A DNA stretch of 64,000 bases from SIG607 sp045648445 (GTDB lineage Bacteria; Bacillota; Clostridia; Oscillospirales; Acutalibacteraceae): NCBI GenBank assembly GCA_045648445.1, contig JAZRNY010000034.1:36699-100698 (forward strand), in the 5' to 3' direction. How positions within the stretch are numbered: position 1 is the first letter of the stretch; each line of letters opens with the position of its first letter. Shown one piece after another: positions 24,655 to 33,094 of this stretch. The translations under genes were made by a program, and so were the position numbers. A model generated the notes under the pieces. The model was not told the DNA's origin and made no database searches. It worked only from the letters and a program-made list of their open reading frames with translations.

Positions 24655-25203
24655 ATGTCTCGTATTGGTAAAAAACCCATCGCTATTCCTGCAGGTGTTG
24701 AGGTTAAACTCAACGGTACCGAAATGACAGTTAAAGGTCCTAAAGGCGAACTTAAAGCAGACCTTCGTCCTGAAATGGAAATTGTTATTGAGAATGGCGA
24801 AATTAATGTTAAGCGTCCCAATGACGATCAGTTGAACCGTTCTCTCCACGGCCTTACCCGTACACTTATCTCCAATATGGTTGTAGGTGTTACCGATGGC
24901 TTTAAGAAAGAACTCGAAGTTAACGGTGTTGGTTATCGTGTTCAGAAGCAGGGTAAAAATCTTGTTATGAACCTCGGATACTCTCATCAGGTTATCATGG
25001 AAGAACCTGACGGCATTACTATTGAAGTTCCTGCTCCTAACAAAATCATTGTTAGCGGTGCAGACAAACAGGCAGTAGGACAAATTTCCGCTCAGATCCG
25101 TGAAAAACGTCCGCCTGAGCCTTATAAGGGCAAGGGTATCAAGTACGTTGATGAGTATATCCGCCGTAAAGAAGGTAAAGCCGCTAAGGGCGCAAAGAAA
25201 TAA
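24655..25203 (+). CDS. rplF: Ribosomal protein L6
   Basis: 182 residues, two duplicated alpha/beta domains; the C-terminal RPPEPYKGKGIKYVDEYIRR is the family signature. It lies near the sarcin-ricin loop and factor-binding site. Confidence 0.98.
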   Translation: MSRIGKKPIAIPAGVEVKLNGTEMTVKGPKGELKADLRPEMEIVIENGEINVKRPNDDQLNRSLHGLTRTLISNMVVGVTDGFKKELEVNGVGYRVQKQGKNLVMNLGYSHQVIMEEPDGITIEVPAPNKIIVSGADKQAVGQISAQIREKRPPEPYKGKGIKYVDEYIRRKEGKAAKGAKK

Positions 25204-25224
25204 TTTAGAAGGAGTGTATTTTAA

Positions 25225-25584
25225 ATGGTTACTAAACCAGATTCTAACAAGGCACGTCTTAAACGTCACGTACGCGTACGTGCTAAGATCAGCGGTACTG
25301 CTGAGTGCCCCCGCCTTGATGTATTCCGCTCCAACAGCAACATTTACGCCCAGCTTATCGACGACGTCAAGGGTGTTACTTTGGCTTCCGCTTCTACCAT
25401 CGAAAAAGATTTCGAAGGTGCTACCGGAAACAAAGAAGCAGCCCGCAAGGTTGGACAGTTAATTGCTAAACGTGCTCTTGATAAAGGTATCGAGTGTTGC
25501 GTTTTCGATCGTGGTGGCTACATTTATCACGGTCGTGTCTTGGAGCTTGCCGAAGGTGCCCGTGAGGGCGGCCTCAAGTTCTAA
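25225..25584 (+). CDS. rplR: Ribosomal protein L18
   Basis: 119 residues: basic N-terminal RLKRHVRVRAKISGTAECPRL, then the 5S-rRNA-binding domain ending FDRGGYIYHGRVLELAEGAREGG. It forms the 5S RNP with L5. Confidence 0.98.
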   Translation: MVTKPDSNKARLKRHVRVRAKISGTAECPRLDVFRSNSNIYAQLIDDVKGVTLASASTIEKDFEGATGNKEAARKVGQLIAKRALDKGIECCVFDRGGYIYHGRVLELAEGAREGGLKF

Positions 25585-25603
25585 ATGAAGAGGAGGAATA
25601 ACT

Positions 25604-26104
25604 TTGGCTAATTTTGACGCAAATAATGTTGAATTACAGGAACGCGTAGTTGCTATCAACCGCGTATCTAAAACCGTTAAGGGCGGTCGTATCATGAAAT
25701 TCTCCGCTTTAGTTGTTGTCGGCGACGGCAATGGCAAGGTAGGCTTCGGCCTCGGTAAAGCCGGTGAAGTTCCGGATGCAATCCGCAAGGGAATTGAGGA
25801 TGCTAAGAAGAATATGATTACCGTAGCTCTCAAAGGCTCCACTATTCCTCATGAAATCGTAGGCGAGTTTGGCGCAGGCCGCGTGCTCTTAAAGCCCGCT
25901 GCAACCGGTACCGGTGTTATTGCCGGCGGTCCTGTTCGTGCCGTACTTGAAGCAGTTGGTATCAAGGATATTCGTACCAAGGCTTTACGCTCTAACAATC
26001 CCTGTAACGTTGTAAGAGCTACCATTCAGGGTCTTGCTGCACTTCGCAACGCTGAAGAAGTTGCTGCTATCCGTGGCAAGTCCGTTAAAGAAATCGTTGG
26101 TTAA
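25604..26104 (+). CDS. rpsE: Ribosomal protein S5
   Basis: 166 residues starting with an unusual TTG codon, supported by GAGGAGG at 7 bases. The N-terminal RVSKTVKGGRIMKFSALVVV and the GFGLGKAGEVPDAIRKG loop are typical. S5 contributes to translational accuracy and to the mRNA entry helicase. Confidence 0.97.
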   Translation: MANFDANNVELQERVVAINRVSKTVKGGRIMKFSALVVVGDGNGKVGFGLGKAGEVPDAIRKGIEDAKKNMITVALKGSTIPHEIVGEFGAGRVLLKPAATGTGVIAGGPVRAVLEAVGIKDIRTKALRSNNPCNVVRATIQGLAALRNAEEVAAIRGKSVKEIVG

Positions 26105-26118
26105 GGAGGAGCAATATA

Positions 26119-26295
26119 ATGGCACTTAAAGTTAAACTTATCAAGAGCACCATTGGCTCCAAAAAGGACCAGATCGCTACTGTTGAGGCTTTAGGACTTA
26201 AGAAGATCGGCGACGAAACTATTCAGCCCGATAACGCTTCAACCAAAGGCAAAATCAAAAAAGTCGTACACCTCGTTGAGGTGAGCGAAGCTTAA
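26119..26295 (+). CDS. rpmD: Ribosomal protein L30
   Basis: A short gene of 58 codons between rpsE and rplO. The translation begins MALKVKLIKSTIGSKKDQ and continues with an ALGLKKIGD helix, both typical of bacterial L30, and is preceded by AAGGAGG at 9 bases. Presence of L30 here fits the standard spc order. Confidence 0.96.
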   Translation: MALKVKLIKSTIGSKKDQIATVEALGLKKIGDETIQPDNASTKGKIKKVVHLVEVSEA

Positions 26296-26324
26296 TTTGC
26301 TTCAAATGCAAGGAGGTGCGAAAA

Positions 26325-26765
26325 ATGAAACTTCATGAATTATCACCCGCTTTCGGTTCTACTAAAGAAGCAAAGCGTATTGGTAGAGGTCATGGCTCCG
26401 GCAATGGTAAAACTGCCGGTAAAGGTCACAAAGGACAAAAGGCTCGTGCCGGTCACGGTATGCAGATTGGTTTCGAAGGCGGTCAGATGCCCCTTCAGAG
26501 ACGTGTTCCTAAGCGTGGCTTCAATAACATTTTTGCTGAAGAGGTTATTGCTATCAACGTTAGCGCTCTCGAAGTATTCGAAGATGGCGCAGTTGTAGAT
26601 GCTGCCGCTTTGGCTGACAAGGGTATTGTGAAGAAGGCTTCCTACCCTGTAAAGGTTCTCGGTAAAGGCGAACTCACTAAGAAACTCACAGTAAAACTTA
26701 ATGCTTTTTCTGCTTCTGCTGCTGAGAAAATCGCTGCTGCCGGTGGAAAGACCGAGGTGATTTAA
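26325..26765 (+). CDS. rplO: Ribosomal protein L15
   Basis: 146 residues. The glycine- and basic-rich N-terminal RGHGSGNGKTAGKGHKGQKA region threads through 23S rRNA, followed by GFEGGQMPLQRRVPKRGF. The ATG 8 bases after AAGGAGG is chosen over a GTG lying inside that site. Confidence 0.97.
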   Translation: MKLHELSPAFGSTKEAKRIGRGHGSGNGKTAGKGHKGQKARAGHGMQIGFEGGQMPLQRRVPKRGFNNIFAEEVIAINVSALEVFEDGAVVDAAALADKGIVKKASYPVKVLGKGELTKKLTVKLNAFSASAAEKIAAAGGKTEVI

Positions 26766-26767
26766 CC

Positions 26768-28051
26768 GTGTTAGAGACACTAAGAAACGCCTGGGCTGTT
26801 AAAGATATCAGACGCAAGATCCTTTTCACGGTTTTCATTTTGATCGTATTCCGTATCGGTTCAGTAATTCCGGTTCCGTTTATTGACGTGGGCGCAATGC
26901 TGAATGGCAATTTCGGCGCTAATGAGTTCTTTAGTTATTTGTCTGTTTTAACAGGCGGTGGCTTGGATTACGGCGCAGTATTTGCTCTTTCCGTTACACC
27001 GTACATCAACTCTTCAATTATCATTCAGTTACTTGCAGTTGCTATCCCTGCACTTGAACGTCTTTCTAAAGAAGGCGAAGAGGGAAAGAAGAAACTTGCT
27101 CAGATAACTCGTTATACAACCGTTATCTTAGGTCTTCTTCAGGGTACAGTATACTTCATTTACCTTGCTAATCAGAGATGTTTAAGCGTATCTAAGAGCG
27201 ACGGATTTGTTTTCTGGCTCGCTTCTGTAGTTATCGTTCTTTGCTTCACTGCAGGTAGTGCACTTGTAATGTGGCTTGGCGAACAGATAGATACGAGAGG
27301 TATCGGAAACGGTATTTCTATGATTCTTTTTGCAGGTATTATTTCCAGAGCACCCGATGCTGCAGCAGTAATGATTACCAACCTTCAGGATCCTTCTAAA
27401 ATAGTTCCTGTAATCGGTATCGTATTACTCTTCTTAGTATTGGTTATGTTCGTAGTATGGATGACTGCTGCTGAAAGAAGAATTCCCGTACAGTACGCTA
27501 AGCGTGTTGTTGGAAATAAAATGTACGGCGGTCAAAACACTCACATTCCGATTAAAGTAAATATGTCAGGTGTTATGCCTGTAATATTTGCAAGTTCTAT
27601 TCTTATGTTACCTACTATGATTCTTGGTTTTACCAGAAACGAAAATACTAGTTGGTACAAATTTCTTAAATTGTTCAGCACACAAGGTGTGTTCTATGCG
27701 GTTCTCTACTTTATATTGATTATTGGTTTTGCATATTTCTATGCTACCATTCAGTTCAATCCTGTAGAGATGACAAATAATCTTAGAAAGAACGGTGGTT
27801 CTATCCCCGGTATTCGTCCCGGTAAACCTACTTCTGATTTTATTTCTAAGATTTTGTCAAGAATTACCTTAATGGGCGCATTTTTCTTGAGTGTAGTAGC
27901 AATACTTCCTATCGCTGTAGGTCAAATCGGCGGAATGAATATTTCCCTCGGTGGTACCTCTATGCTTATTCTTGTAGGTGTTGCTCTTGATACAGTTCAG
28001 AACCTCGAATCTCAAATGATGATGCGTCACTACAAGGGATTCCTTGATTAA
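26768..28051 (+). CDS. secY: Protein translocase subunit SecY
   Basis: SecY is the channel of the Sec translocon in the cytoplasmic membrane. This 427-residue protein has about ten hydrophobic segments and the cytosolic loops RIPVQYAKRVVG and NLRKNGGSIPGIRPG that bind SecA or the ribosome. It starts with GTG two bases after rplO. SecE and SecG are not in the window. Confidence 0.97.
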   Translation: MLETLRNAWAVKDIRRKILFTVFILIVFRIGSVIPVPFIDVGAMLNGNFGANEFFSYLSVLTGGGLDYGAVFALSVTPYINSSIIIQLLAVAIPALERLSKEGEEGKKKLAQITRYTTVILGLLQGTVYFIYLANQRCLSVSKSDGFVFWLASVVIVLCFTAGSALVMWLGEQIDTRGIGNGISMILFAGIISRAPDAAAVMITNLQDPSKIVPVIGIVLLFLVLVMFVVWMTAAERRIPVQYAKRVVGNKMYGGQNTHIPIKVNMSGVMPVIFASSILMLPTMILGFTRNENTSWYKFLKLFSTQGVFYAVLYFILIIGFAYFYATIQFNPVEMTNNLRKNGGSIPGIRPGKPTSDFISKILSRITLMGAFFLSVVAILPIAVGQIGGMNISLGGTSMLILVGVALDTVQNLESQMMMRHYKGFLD

Positions 28052-28066
28052 TAAAGGAGAACTTAT

Positions 28067-28699
28067 ATGAAGCTCATTCTTTTGGGTGCACCTGGTGCCG
28101 GTAAAGGTACTCAGGCTGAATTTATTTCAGAAAAATGTAATATACCTACCATTTCTACAGGTAATATTATCCGTGCCGCTTTAAAGAACGGTACAGAAAT
28201 GGGAAAGGTTGCTAAATCTTATATCGATGCCGGAGAACTTGTTCCTGACAAAGTTGTTATAGGAATAGTAAAGGAAAGACTTGGCGAAGATGACTGTGCA
28301 AACGGCTATATTCTCGACGGTTTTCCACGTACAATTCCTCAGGCAGAGGCACTTGACCAAATGGGCGATACTGTTGACACCGTTCTTTCTATTGAAGTAG
28401 ATGATGCTGAAATAGTAAAACGTATGTCAGGCAGACGCGTATGTGAAAAGTGCGGAACAAGTTATCACACCGAATTTAAAATTCCCGAAAAGGAAGGTAT
28501 TTGTAACCTCTGCGGCGGTAACTTAGTTATCCGCAAGGATGATGAACCTGCAACTGTTCTTAACCGTTTGGAAGTTTATCATCAGCAGACAGAACCCCTT
28601 ATGGCTTATTATAAGGCTCAGGGAAAACTTATTTCGGTAAAAGGTACCGATACTGTTGAGGAGACAACTAAGGCTGTCTTCAAAGCTTTGGAGATTTAA
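28067..28699 (+). CDS. adk: Adenylate kinase with zinc-type LID
   Basis: A 210-residue enzyme interconverting ATP plus AMP and two ADP. P-loop GAPGAGKGTQ at 7-16, AMP-binding region around STGNIIRAALKNG, DGFPRT at about 84-89, and a LID with Cys 126, 129, 146 and 149 that binds structural zinc in Gram-positive forms. It lies between secY and map, as in Bacillus and Clostridia. Confidence 0.98.
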   Translation: MKLILLGAPGAGKGTQAEFISEKCNIPTISTGNIIRAALKNGTEMGKVAKSYIDAGELVPDKVVIGIVKERLGEDDCANGYILDGFPRTIPQAEALDQMGDTVDTVLSIEVDDAEIVKRMSGRRVCEKCGTSYHTEFKIPEKEGICNLCGGNLVIRKDDEPATVLNRLEVYHQQTEPLMAYYKAQGKLISVKGTDTVEETTKAVFKALEI

Positions 28700-28701
28700 T
28701 T

Positions 28702-29451
28702 ATGATAGTGCTAAAAACCAGTCGAGAATTAGGCTTTATGCGAGAAGCCTGCAGAATATCGGCAGGAGCATTACAGTTGGTTGGCAAGTGTGTTGAGCCC
28801 GGGGTTTCCACGGCAGAACTTGATAAGATTGCCGAAGATTACATCAGAAGTCAGGGTGCAACCCCTAACTTCAAAGGTTATTCAGGTTATCCCGCAACTG
28901 CTTGTATATCCATAAATAATGAGGTGATTCACGGCATACCTTCGAAAAAACGTATCCTAAAAGCAGGCGATATTGTCAGCGTAGATTTGGGTGCGGCTAT
29001 AGAAGGCTATAACGGTGATAATGCCGCCACTTTCGCAGTAGGAGATATTTCCGAAGAAGCGAAGCGGCTGATAGACGCGACCAGAGAAAGTCTTTACGAA
29101 GGCATTGCTGCTGCTCGCGCAGGCGGTAGAATCGGCGATATAGGAAGCGCTATTCAGCGTTATGTCGAAGAAAGAGGCTTTTCCGTAGTACGTGAATTCG
29201 TAGGTCACGGAATAGGCACTAAACTTCACGAAGCACCTGAAGTCCCGAATTTCGGTACACCCGGAAAGGGAATCCGTTTGATGCCGGGTATGACAATTGC
29301 TATTGAGCCTATGATAAATATGGGCTTACCCGGAGTTAAAACCTTATCAGACGGCTGGACGGTTGAAACAAAGGACGGATCGTTATCTGCTCATTTTGAG
29401 CATACGGTAGCGATAACCTCCGACGGCACACAGATACTTACTACTGTATAG
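28702..29451 (+). CDS. map: Methionine aminopeptidase, type I
   Basis: This enzyme removes N-terminal methionine from nascent proteins. 249 residues with the five metal ligands in their usual motifs: VSVDLG, NGDNAATF, FVGHGIGTKLHEAP, IAIEPM and FEHTVAIT. It follows adk after two bases, and the Shine-Dalgarno lies inside the adk end. Confidence 0.97.
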   Translation: MIVLKTSRELGFMREACRISAGALQLVGKCVEPGVSTAELDKIAEDYIRSQGATPNFKGYSGYPATACISINNEVIHGIPSKKRILKAGDIVSVDLGAAIEGYNGDNAATFAVGDISEEAKRLIDATRESLYEGIAAARAGGRIGDIGSAIQRYVEERGFSVVREFVGHGIGTKLHEAPEVPNFGTPGKGIRLMPGMTIAIEPMINMGLPGVKTLSDGWTVETKDGSLSAHFEHTVAITSDGTQILTTV

Positions 29452-29459
29452 GTGTTCTT

Positions 29460-29714
29460 ATGAAAACTTTTAAAGTGGTTAAATCTGTAGCCGGCAGAGA
29501 TAAAGGATGTTTACTTGCCGTAATAGGCGAGTACGACGGTCGGGTTCTTATTTGCGAAGGTAGAGAAAGACCCCTTGAAAGACCAAAGCAGAAAAATATA
29601 AAACATCTGGTTTTTACCGGTCAGTGTCTTAATGAAGAAGAATTAAATTCAAACAAATCATTACGCCGCGCTTTAAAGCGTTGTGAAATTAAGGAGGATT
29701 CCAGTTATGTCTAA
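29460..29714 (+). CDS. KOW-domain RNA-binding protein (L14e-like)
   Basis: 84 residues. The N-terminal FKVVKSVAGRDKGCLLAVIGE is a KOW motif as in archaeal/eukaryal L14e, and the rest is basic and Lys/Arg-rich. Proteins of this type occur between map and infA in many Clostridia and are thought to bind RNA or the ribosome. The exact role is not established. The end overlaps the infA start by 8 bases. Confidence 0.85.
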   Translation: MKTFKVVKSVAGRDKGCLLAVIGEYDGRVLICEGRERPLERPKQKNIKHLVFTGQCLNEEELNSNKSLRRALKRCEIKEDSSYV

Positions 29715-29925
29715 AGAAGATGTAATTGAATTAGAGGGTACTGTAGTCGAGACTATGCCCAATGCAATGTTTAAAGTTGAAATTCAAGGAGGACATACAA
29801 TCCTTGCTCACATTTCCGGAAAACTTCGTATGAATTTTATACGTATTCTTCCCGGTGATAAAGTAACGGTTGAAATGTCCCCATACGACCTGTCTAAAGG
29901 ACGCATAACTTGGCGTTCTAAATAA
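29707..29925 (+). CDS. infA: Translation initiation factor IF-1
   Basis: 72 residues, a single S1/OB domain: MSKEDVIELEGTVVETMPNA at the N-terminus, HISGKLRMNFIRILPGDKV in the centre and a GRITWR end. IF-1 blocks the A site during initiation. The ATG is placed by AAGGAGG 9 bases upstream, inside the KOW gene. Confidence 0.98.
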   Translation: MSKEDVIELEGTVVETMPNAMFKVEIQGGHTILAHISGKLRMNFIRILPGDKVTVEMSPYDLSKGRITWRSK

Positions 29926-29957
29926 GACGGTCAAAAAAAACTAGGAGGGTAATCCAA

Positions 29958-30071
29958 ATGAAAGTCAGACCTTCTGTAAAAAAGATTTGCGAAAAATGCA
30001 AAATCATCAAGCGCAAGGGTAAAATCATGGTAATCTGTGAGAACCCCAAGCACAAACAGCGTCAGGGTTAA
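29958..30071 (+). CDS. rpmJ: Ribosomal protein L36, zinc form
   Basis: A 37-residue gene. The zinc ligands Cys11, Cys14, Cys27 and His32 are all present (CEKC, then CENPKH). It is preceded by AGGAGGG and lies between infA and rpsM, its standard position. Confidence 0.97.
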   Translation: MKVRPSVKKICEKCKIIKRKGKIMVICENPKHKQRQG

Positions 30072-30101
30072 CCCGCGCTATACAGTGGAGGTGTATTAAA
30101 T

Positions 30102-30470
30102 ATGGCTCGTATTGCTGGTGTAGATTTGCCGAATAACAAGCGTGTTGAGATTGGTCTCACATATATTTTCGGCATCGGACTTACAACATCCAGAGAAATT
30201 CTTGCAGCCACCGGAGTTAATCCGGATACCCGTGTCAAAGATTTGACCGAAGATGATATTTCCAAACTACGTGAGTATATCGACCACAACCTTCAGGTTG
30301 AAGGTGACCGTCGTCGTACCGTAGCATTTGACATCAAGAGACTTATTGAAATCGGAAGTTACAGAGGCCTTCGTCATCGTAAGGGCTTACCGGTAAGAGG
30401 ACAGCGTTCCAAGACCAATGCCCGTACCCGTAAGGGTCCCAAGAAGACCATTGCTAACAAGAAGAAATAA
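30102..30470 (+). CDS. rpsM: Ribosomal protein S13
   Basis: 122 residues: RIAGVDLPNNKRVEIGLTYI start and the basic GLRHRKGLPVRGQRSKTNAR tail that contacts P-site tRNA and the intersubunit bridge. It opens the alpha-operon part of the cluster. Confidence 0.98.
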   Translation: MARIAGVDLPNNKRVEIGLTYIFGIGLTTSREILAATGVNPDTRVKDLTEDDISKLREYIDHNLQVEGDRRRTVAFDIKRLIEIGSYRGLRHRKGLPVRGQRSKTNARTRKGPKKTIANKKK

Positions 30471-30487
30471 GTCAGGAGGAAGATAAT

Positions 30488-30889
30488 ATGGCTACTGCAA
30501 AGGCTAAAACGACTTCTACTCGTAGACGTCGCGAAAAGAAAAACATTGAACGTGGTGCTGCTCATATCCAGTCAACCTTCAACAATACTATAGTTACCAT
30601 TACCGATTCTCAGGGTAATGCTCTTTCCTGGGCTTCTGCCGGCGAACTCGGCTTCAGAGGTTCCAGAAAGTCCACTCCTTTTGCTGCTCAGAGTGCTGCA
30701 GAAACTGCTGCTAAGGCTGCTATGGAACACGGACTTAAAATCGTTGAAGTATTTGTTAAAGGCCCCGGTGCTGGCCGTGAAGCCGCTATCCGTGCATTAC
30801 AGTCTGCAGGACTTGAAGTTACCATGATTAAAGACGTAACTCCTATCCCGCACAACGGCTGCCGTCCTCCTAAGAGAAGACGTGTATAA
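30488..30889 (+). CDS. rpsK: Ribosomal protein S11
   Basis: 133 residues with HIQSTFNNTIVTITDSQGN near the N-terminus and the C-terminal DVTPIPHNGCRPPKRRRV. It lies on the 30S platform beside the anti-Shine-Dalgarno region. Confidence 0.98.
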   Translation: MATAKAKTTSTRRRREKKNIERGAAHIQSTFNNTIVTITDSQGNALSWASAGELGFRGSRKSTPFAAQSAAETAAKAAMEHGLKIVEVFVKGPGAGREAAIRALQSAGLEVTMIKDVTPIPHNGCRPPKRRRV

Positions 30890-30913
30890 CCGAAATATTT
30901 GGAGGTGTAAAAC

Positions 30914-31540
30914 ATGGCAAGATATACCGGTGCAGTTTGCAGACTTTGTCGCCGCGAAGGACAAAAATTGTTCTTAAAGGGCGAACGCTGCTATTCTGAT
31001 AAATGTTCCATCGCTGTAAGAGCATATGCTCCCGGTCAGCATGGACAGGGACGTAAAAAGTCTTCCGAATATGGTCTTCAGCTTCGTGCTAAACAGAAGG
31101 CTCGTCGTTTCTACGGCGTTCAGGAAGGTCAATTCCGTCATTATTTTGAAATTGCTGAGAGAAAACAGGGCGTTACTGGTGAAAACCTTTTAAAGATCCT
31201 TGAAAGCCGTCTTGATAACGTAGTATATAGAGTTGGTTTCGCTTCTTCCAGAGCAGAAGCACGTCAACTTATCGGCCACGGTCACTTCGAGGTTAACGGA
31301 GCAAGAGTTGATATTGCTTCTTATCTCTTAAAGGCTGGCGACGTAATCGCTATCTGTGACAAGAGCAAGTCTCTTGAAAAGATGAAGGGTGTTGTAGAGG
31401 CTAACGCTTCCAGACCTGCTCCTGCTTGGATCGATGTTAATAAGGATAAGTGCGAAGCAAAAGTTATCGCTCTTCCCGAACGTGATCAGATCGATGCTCC
31501 CATCGAGGAACAGCCCATCGTCGAATTCTACTCTAAGTAA
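30914..31540 (+). CDS. rpsD: Ribosomal protein S4, zinc-type
   Basis: 208 residues. The N-terminus has four cysteines (9, 12, 26, 31) that can bind zinc, and an S4 RNA-binding domain (RLDNVVYRVGFASSRAEARQL) lies around residues 95-115. S4 initiates 16S assembly and in E. coli represses the alpha operon. An 84-base gap with an inverted repeat separates it from rpoA. Confidence 0.98.
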   Translation: MARYTGAVCRLCRREGQKLFLKGERCYSDKCSIAVRAYAPGQHGQGRKKSSEYGLQLRAKQKARRFYGVQEGQFRHYFEIAERKQGVTGENLLKILESRLDNVVYRVGFASSRAEARQLIGHGHFEVNGARVDIASYLLKAGDVIAICDKSKSLEKMKGVVEANASRPAPAWIDVNKDKCEAKVIALPERDQIDAPIEEQPIVEFYSK

Positions 31541-31557
31541 TTAGTTGAATTATTAAG

Positions 31558-31586
31558 TCGGATATTTTCCCGTATAATCTATCCGA
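31558..31586 (+). promoter_or_regulatory. Inverted repeat in the rpsD-rpoA gap
   Basis: TCGGATA pairs with TATCCGA across 15 bases that contain TATAAT. No -35 box at a proper distance was found, so this is more likely an RNA hairpin, perhaps regulatory or a processing site, than a promoter. Confidence 0.35.
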
Positions 31587-31624
31587 GTTTAAAAAAATTT
31601 ATTTACGGAGATTGGAGCTTTTAA

Positions 31625-32575
31625 ATGATAGAGATTGAAAAGCCCAGAATAGAAACGCTTGAATTAACAGCCGACGGCACTTACGGAAAATTCGTTATGG
31701 AACCTCTTGAAAGAGGTTACGCAACAACACTTGGAAACAGTATGCGCAGAGTTCTTCTCTCTACTCTTCCCGGTGCTGCTGTAACTACCGTTAGAATTGA
31801 CGGTGTAGTTCATGAATTTTCTACTCTTCCCGGCGTAAAGGAAGAAATCACCGAAATCATTCTTAACATTAAAGGTCTTGTTCCCAAACTTCTTGGCGAT
31901 GCTCCTAAGACCGTTTATGTTGAAGCAGAAGGTCCCTGTGTTGTAACAGGTGCTTCCATCAAGTGTGACTCTGAGGTCGAGATTTTAAATCCCGAACTGT
32001 ACATTGCTACTCTCGATGAGGGTGCAAAGTTGAATATGGAAATGACCATAGACAGCGGCAGAGGTTATGTACAGGCAGAACAGAATAAGCCGGCGCAATC
32101 CGTTATCGGAGTTATTCCCGTTGATTCTATTTTCACACCTGTACTTAAGGTTAATCCTACTGTTGATAATACCCGTGTTGGTAAAGTAACAGATATGGGT
32201 CGCCTTACTTTAGAGGTTTGGACCGACGGTTCAATAAAAGCGAATGAAGCAGTTTCTTTATCTGCAAAAATCCTTATGGAACATTTTGAACTCTTCTTAA
32301 ATCTTACCGAAGGTGTAAGCGAGACAGAGAGCATTATGGCAGAAAAAGGCGACAACAACAATGAAAAGGTTCTTAATATGACTATTGAAGAACTTGATCT
32401 TTCAGTTCGTAGTTTCAACTGCTTGAAACGCGCAGGCATCAACACGGTTGAGGACCTTATCGAAAAATCTGAAGAAGATATGATGAAGGTTAGAAACCTT
32501 GGCCGTAAATCACTTGAAGAGGTTATTGCTAAACTTAATTCCTTTGGTTATAGCCTTAAAAGTGACGACGAATAA
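31625..32575 (+). CDS. rpoA: DNA-directed RNA polymerase subunit alpha
   Basis: 316 residues. The N-terminal dimerisation domain has KFVMEPLERGYATTLGNSMRR and the C-terminal DNA-binding domain (about 245-310) has LDLSVRSFNCLKRAGINTVEDL. It directs RNA polymerase assembly, and its C-terminal domain contacts UP elements and activators. Confidence 0.98.
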   Translation: MIEIEKPRIETLELTADGTYGKFVMEPLERGYATTLGNSMRRVLLSTLPGAAVTTVRIDGVVHEFSTLPGVKEEITEIILNIKGLVPKLLGDAPKTVYVEAEGPCVVTGASIKCDSEVEILNPELYIATLDEGAKLNMEMTIDSGRGYVQAEQNKPAQSVIGVIPVDSIFTPVLKVNPTVDNTRVGKVTDMGRLTLEVWTDGSIKANEAVSLSAKILMEHFELFLNLTEGVSETESIMAEKGDNNNEKVLNMTIEELDLSVRSFNCLKRAGINTVEDLIEKSEEDMMKVRNLGRKSLEEVIAKLNSFGYSLKSDDE

Positions 32576-32594
32576 TTGTAAGGAGTGAATATCC

Positions 32595-32936
32595 ATGCCA
32601 GGTACAAGAAAACTCGGCAGAACCAGTGATCACAGAACTGCTATGCTTAGAGCAATGGTAACTTTTTTGCTTGAAAACGGCAAAATCGAAACTACCGTTA
32701 CTCGTGCTAAAGAAGTTCGTGCAATGGCTGAAAAATATATTACACTCGCTAAAGATACCAGTTTACACAGCAAACGTCAGGCTTACGCTTTCATAACCAA
32801 GGGTGACGTTGTAAAGAAACTTTACGATGAAATCGCTCCTCGTTATGCTGACAGAAACGGCGGTTACTGCCGTATCACCAAAACCGGCCCCCGCCGTGGT
32901 GATGCTGCTGAAATGGCTATTATCGAGTTGATATAA
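32595..32936 (+). CDS. rplQ: Ribosomal protein L17
   Basis: 113 residues: RKLGRTSDHRTAMLRAMVTF at the N-terminus and GGYCRITKTGPRRGDAAEMA at the C-terminus. Last gene of the superoperon before a strong terminator. Confidence 0.98.
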   Translation: MPGTRKLGRTSDHRTAMLRAMVTFLLENGKIETTVTRAKEVRAMAEKYITLAKDTSLHSKRQAYAFITKGDVVKKLYDEIAPRYADRNGGYCRITKTGPRRGDAAEMAIIELI

Positions 32937-33005
32937 TCGACTTCTTTGTCATCACGTTGTAAAGCAGATATACTGTTTTGTAAAGTGACGACTAAGGCAA
33001 AATTT

Positions 33006-33043
33006 TACCCCTTTGCTTTATGCAAAGGGGTTTACTTTTTTTA
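33006..33043 (+). terminator. Terminator of the ribosomal superoperon
   Basis: ACCCCTTTGC pairs with GCAAAGGGGT across TTTAT and is followed by a T-rich run. Confidence 0.93.
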
Positions 33044-33094
33044 TTTCTTATGTTACAATGTTGATAATTTGTTAAAAGGGGTTTAGGGGATAAA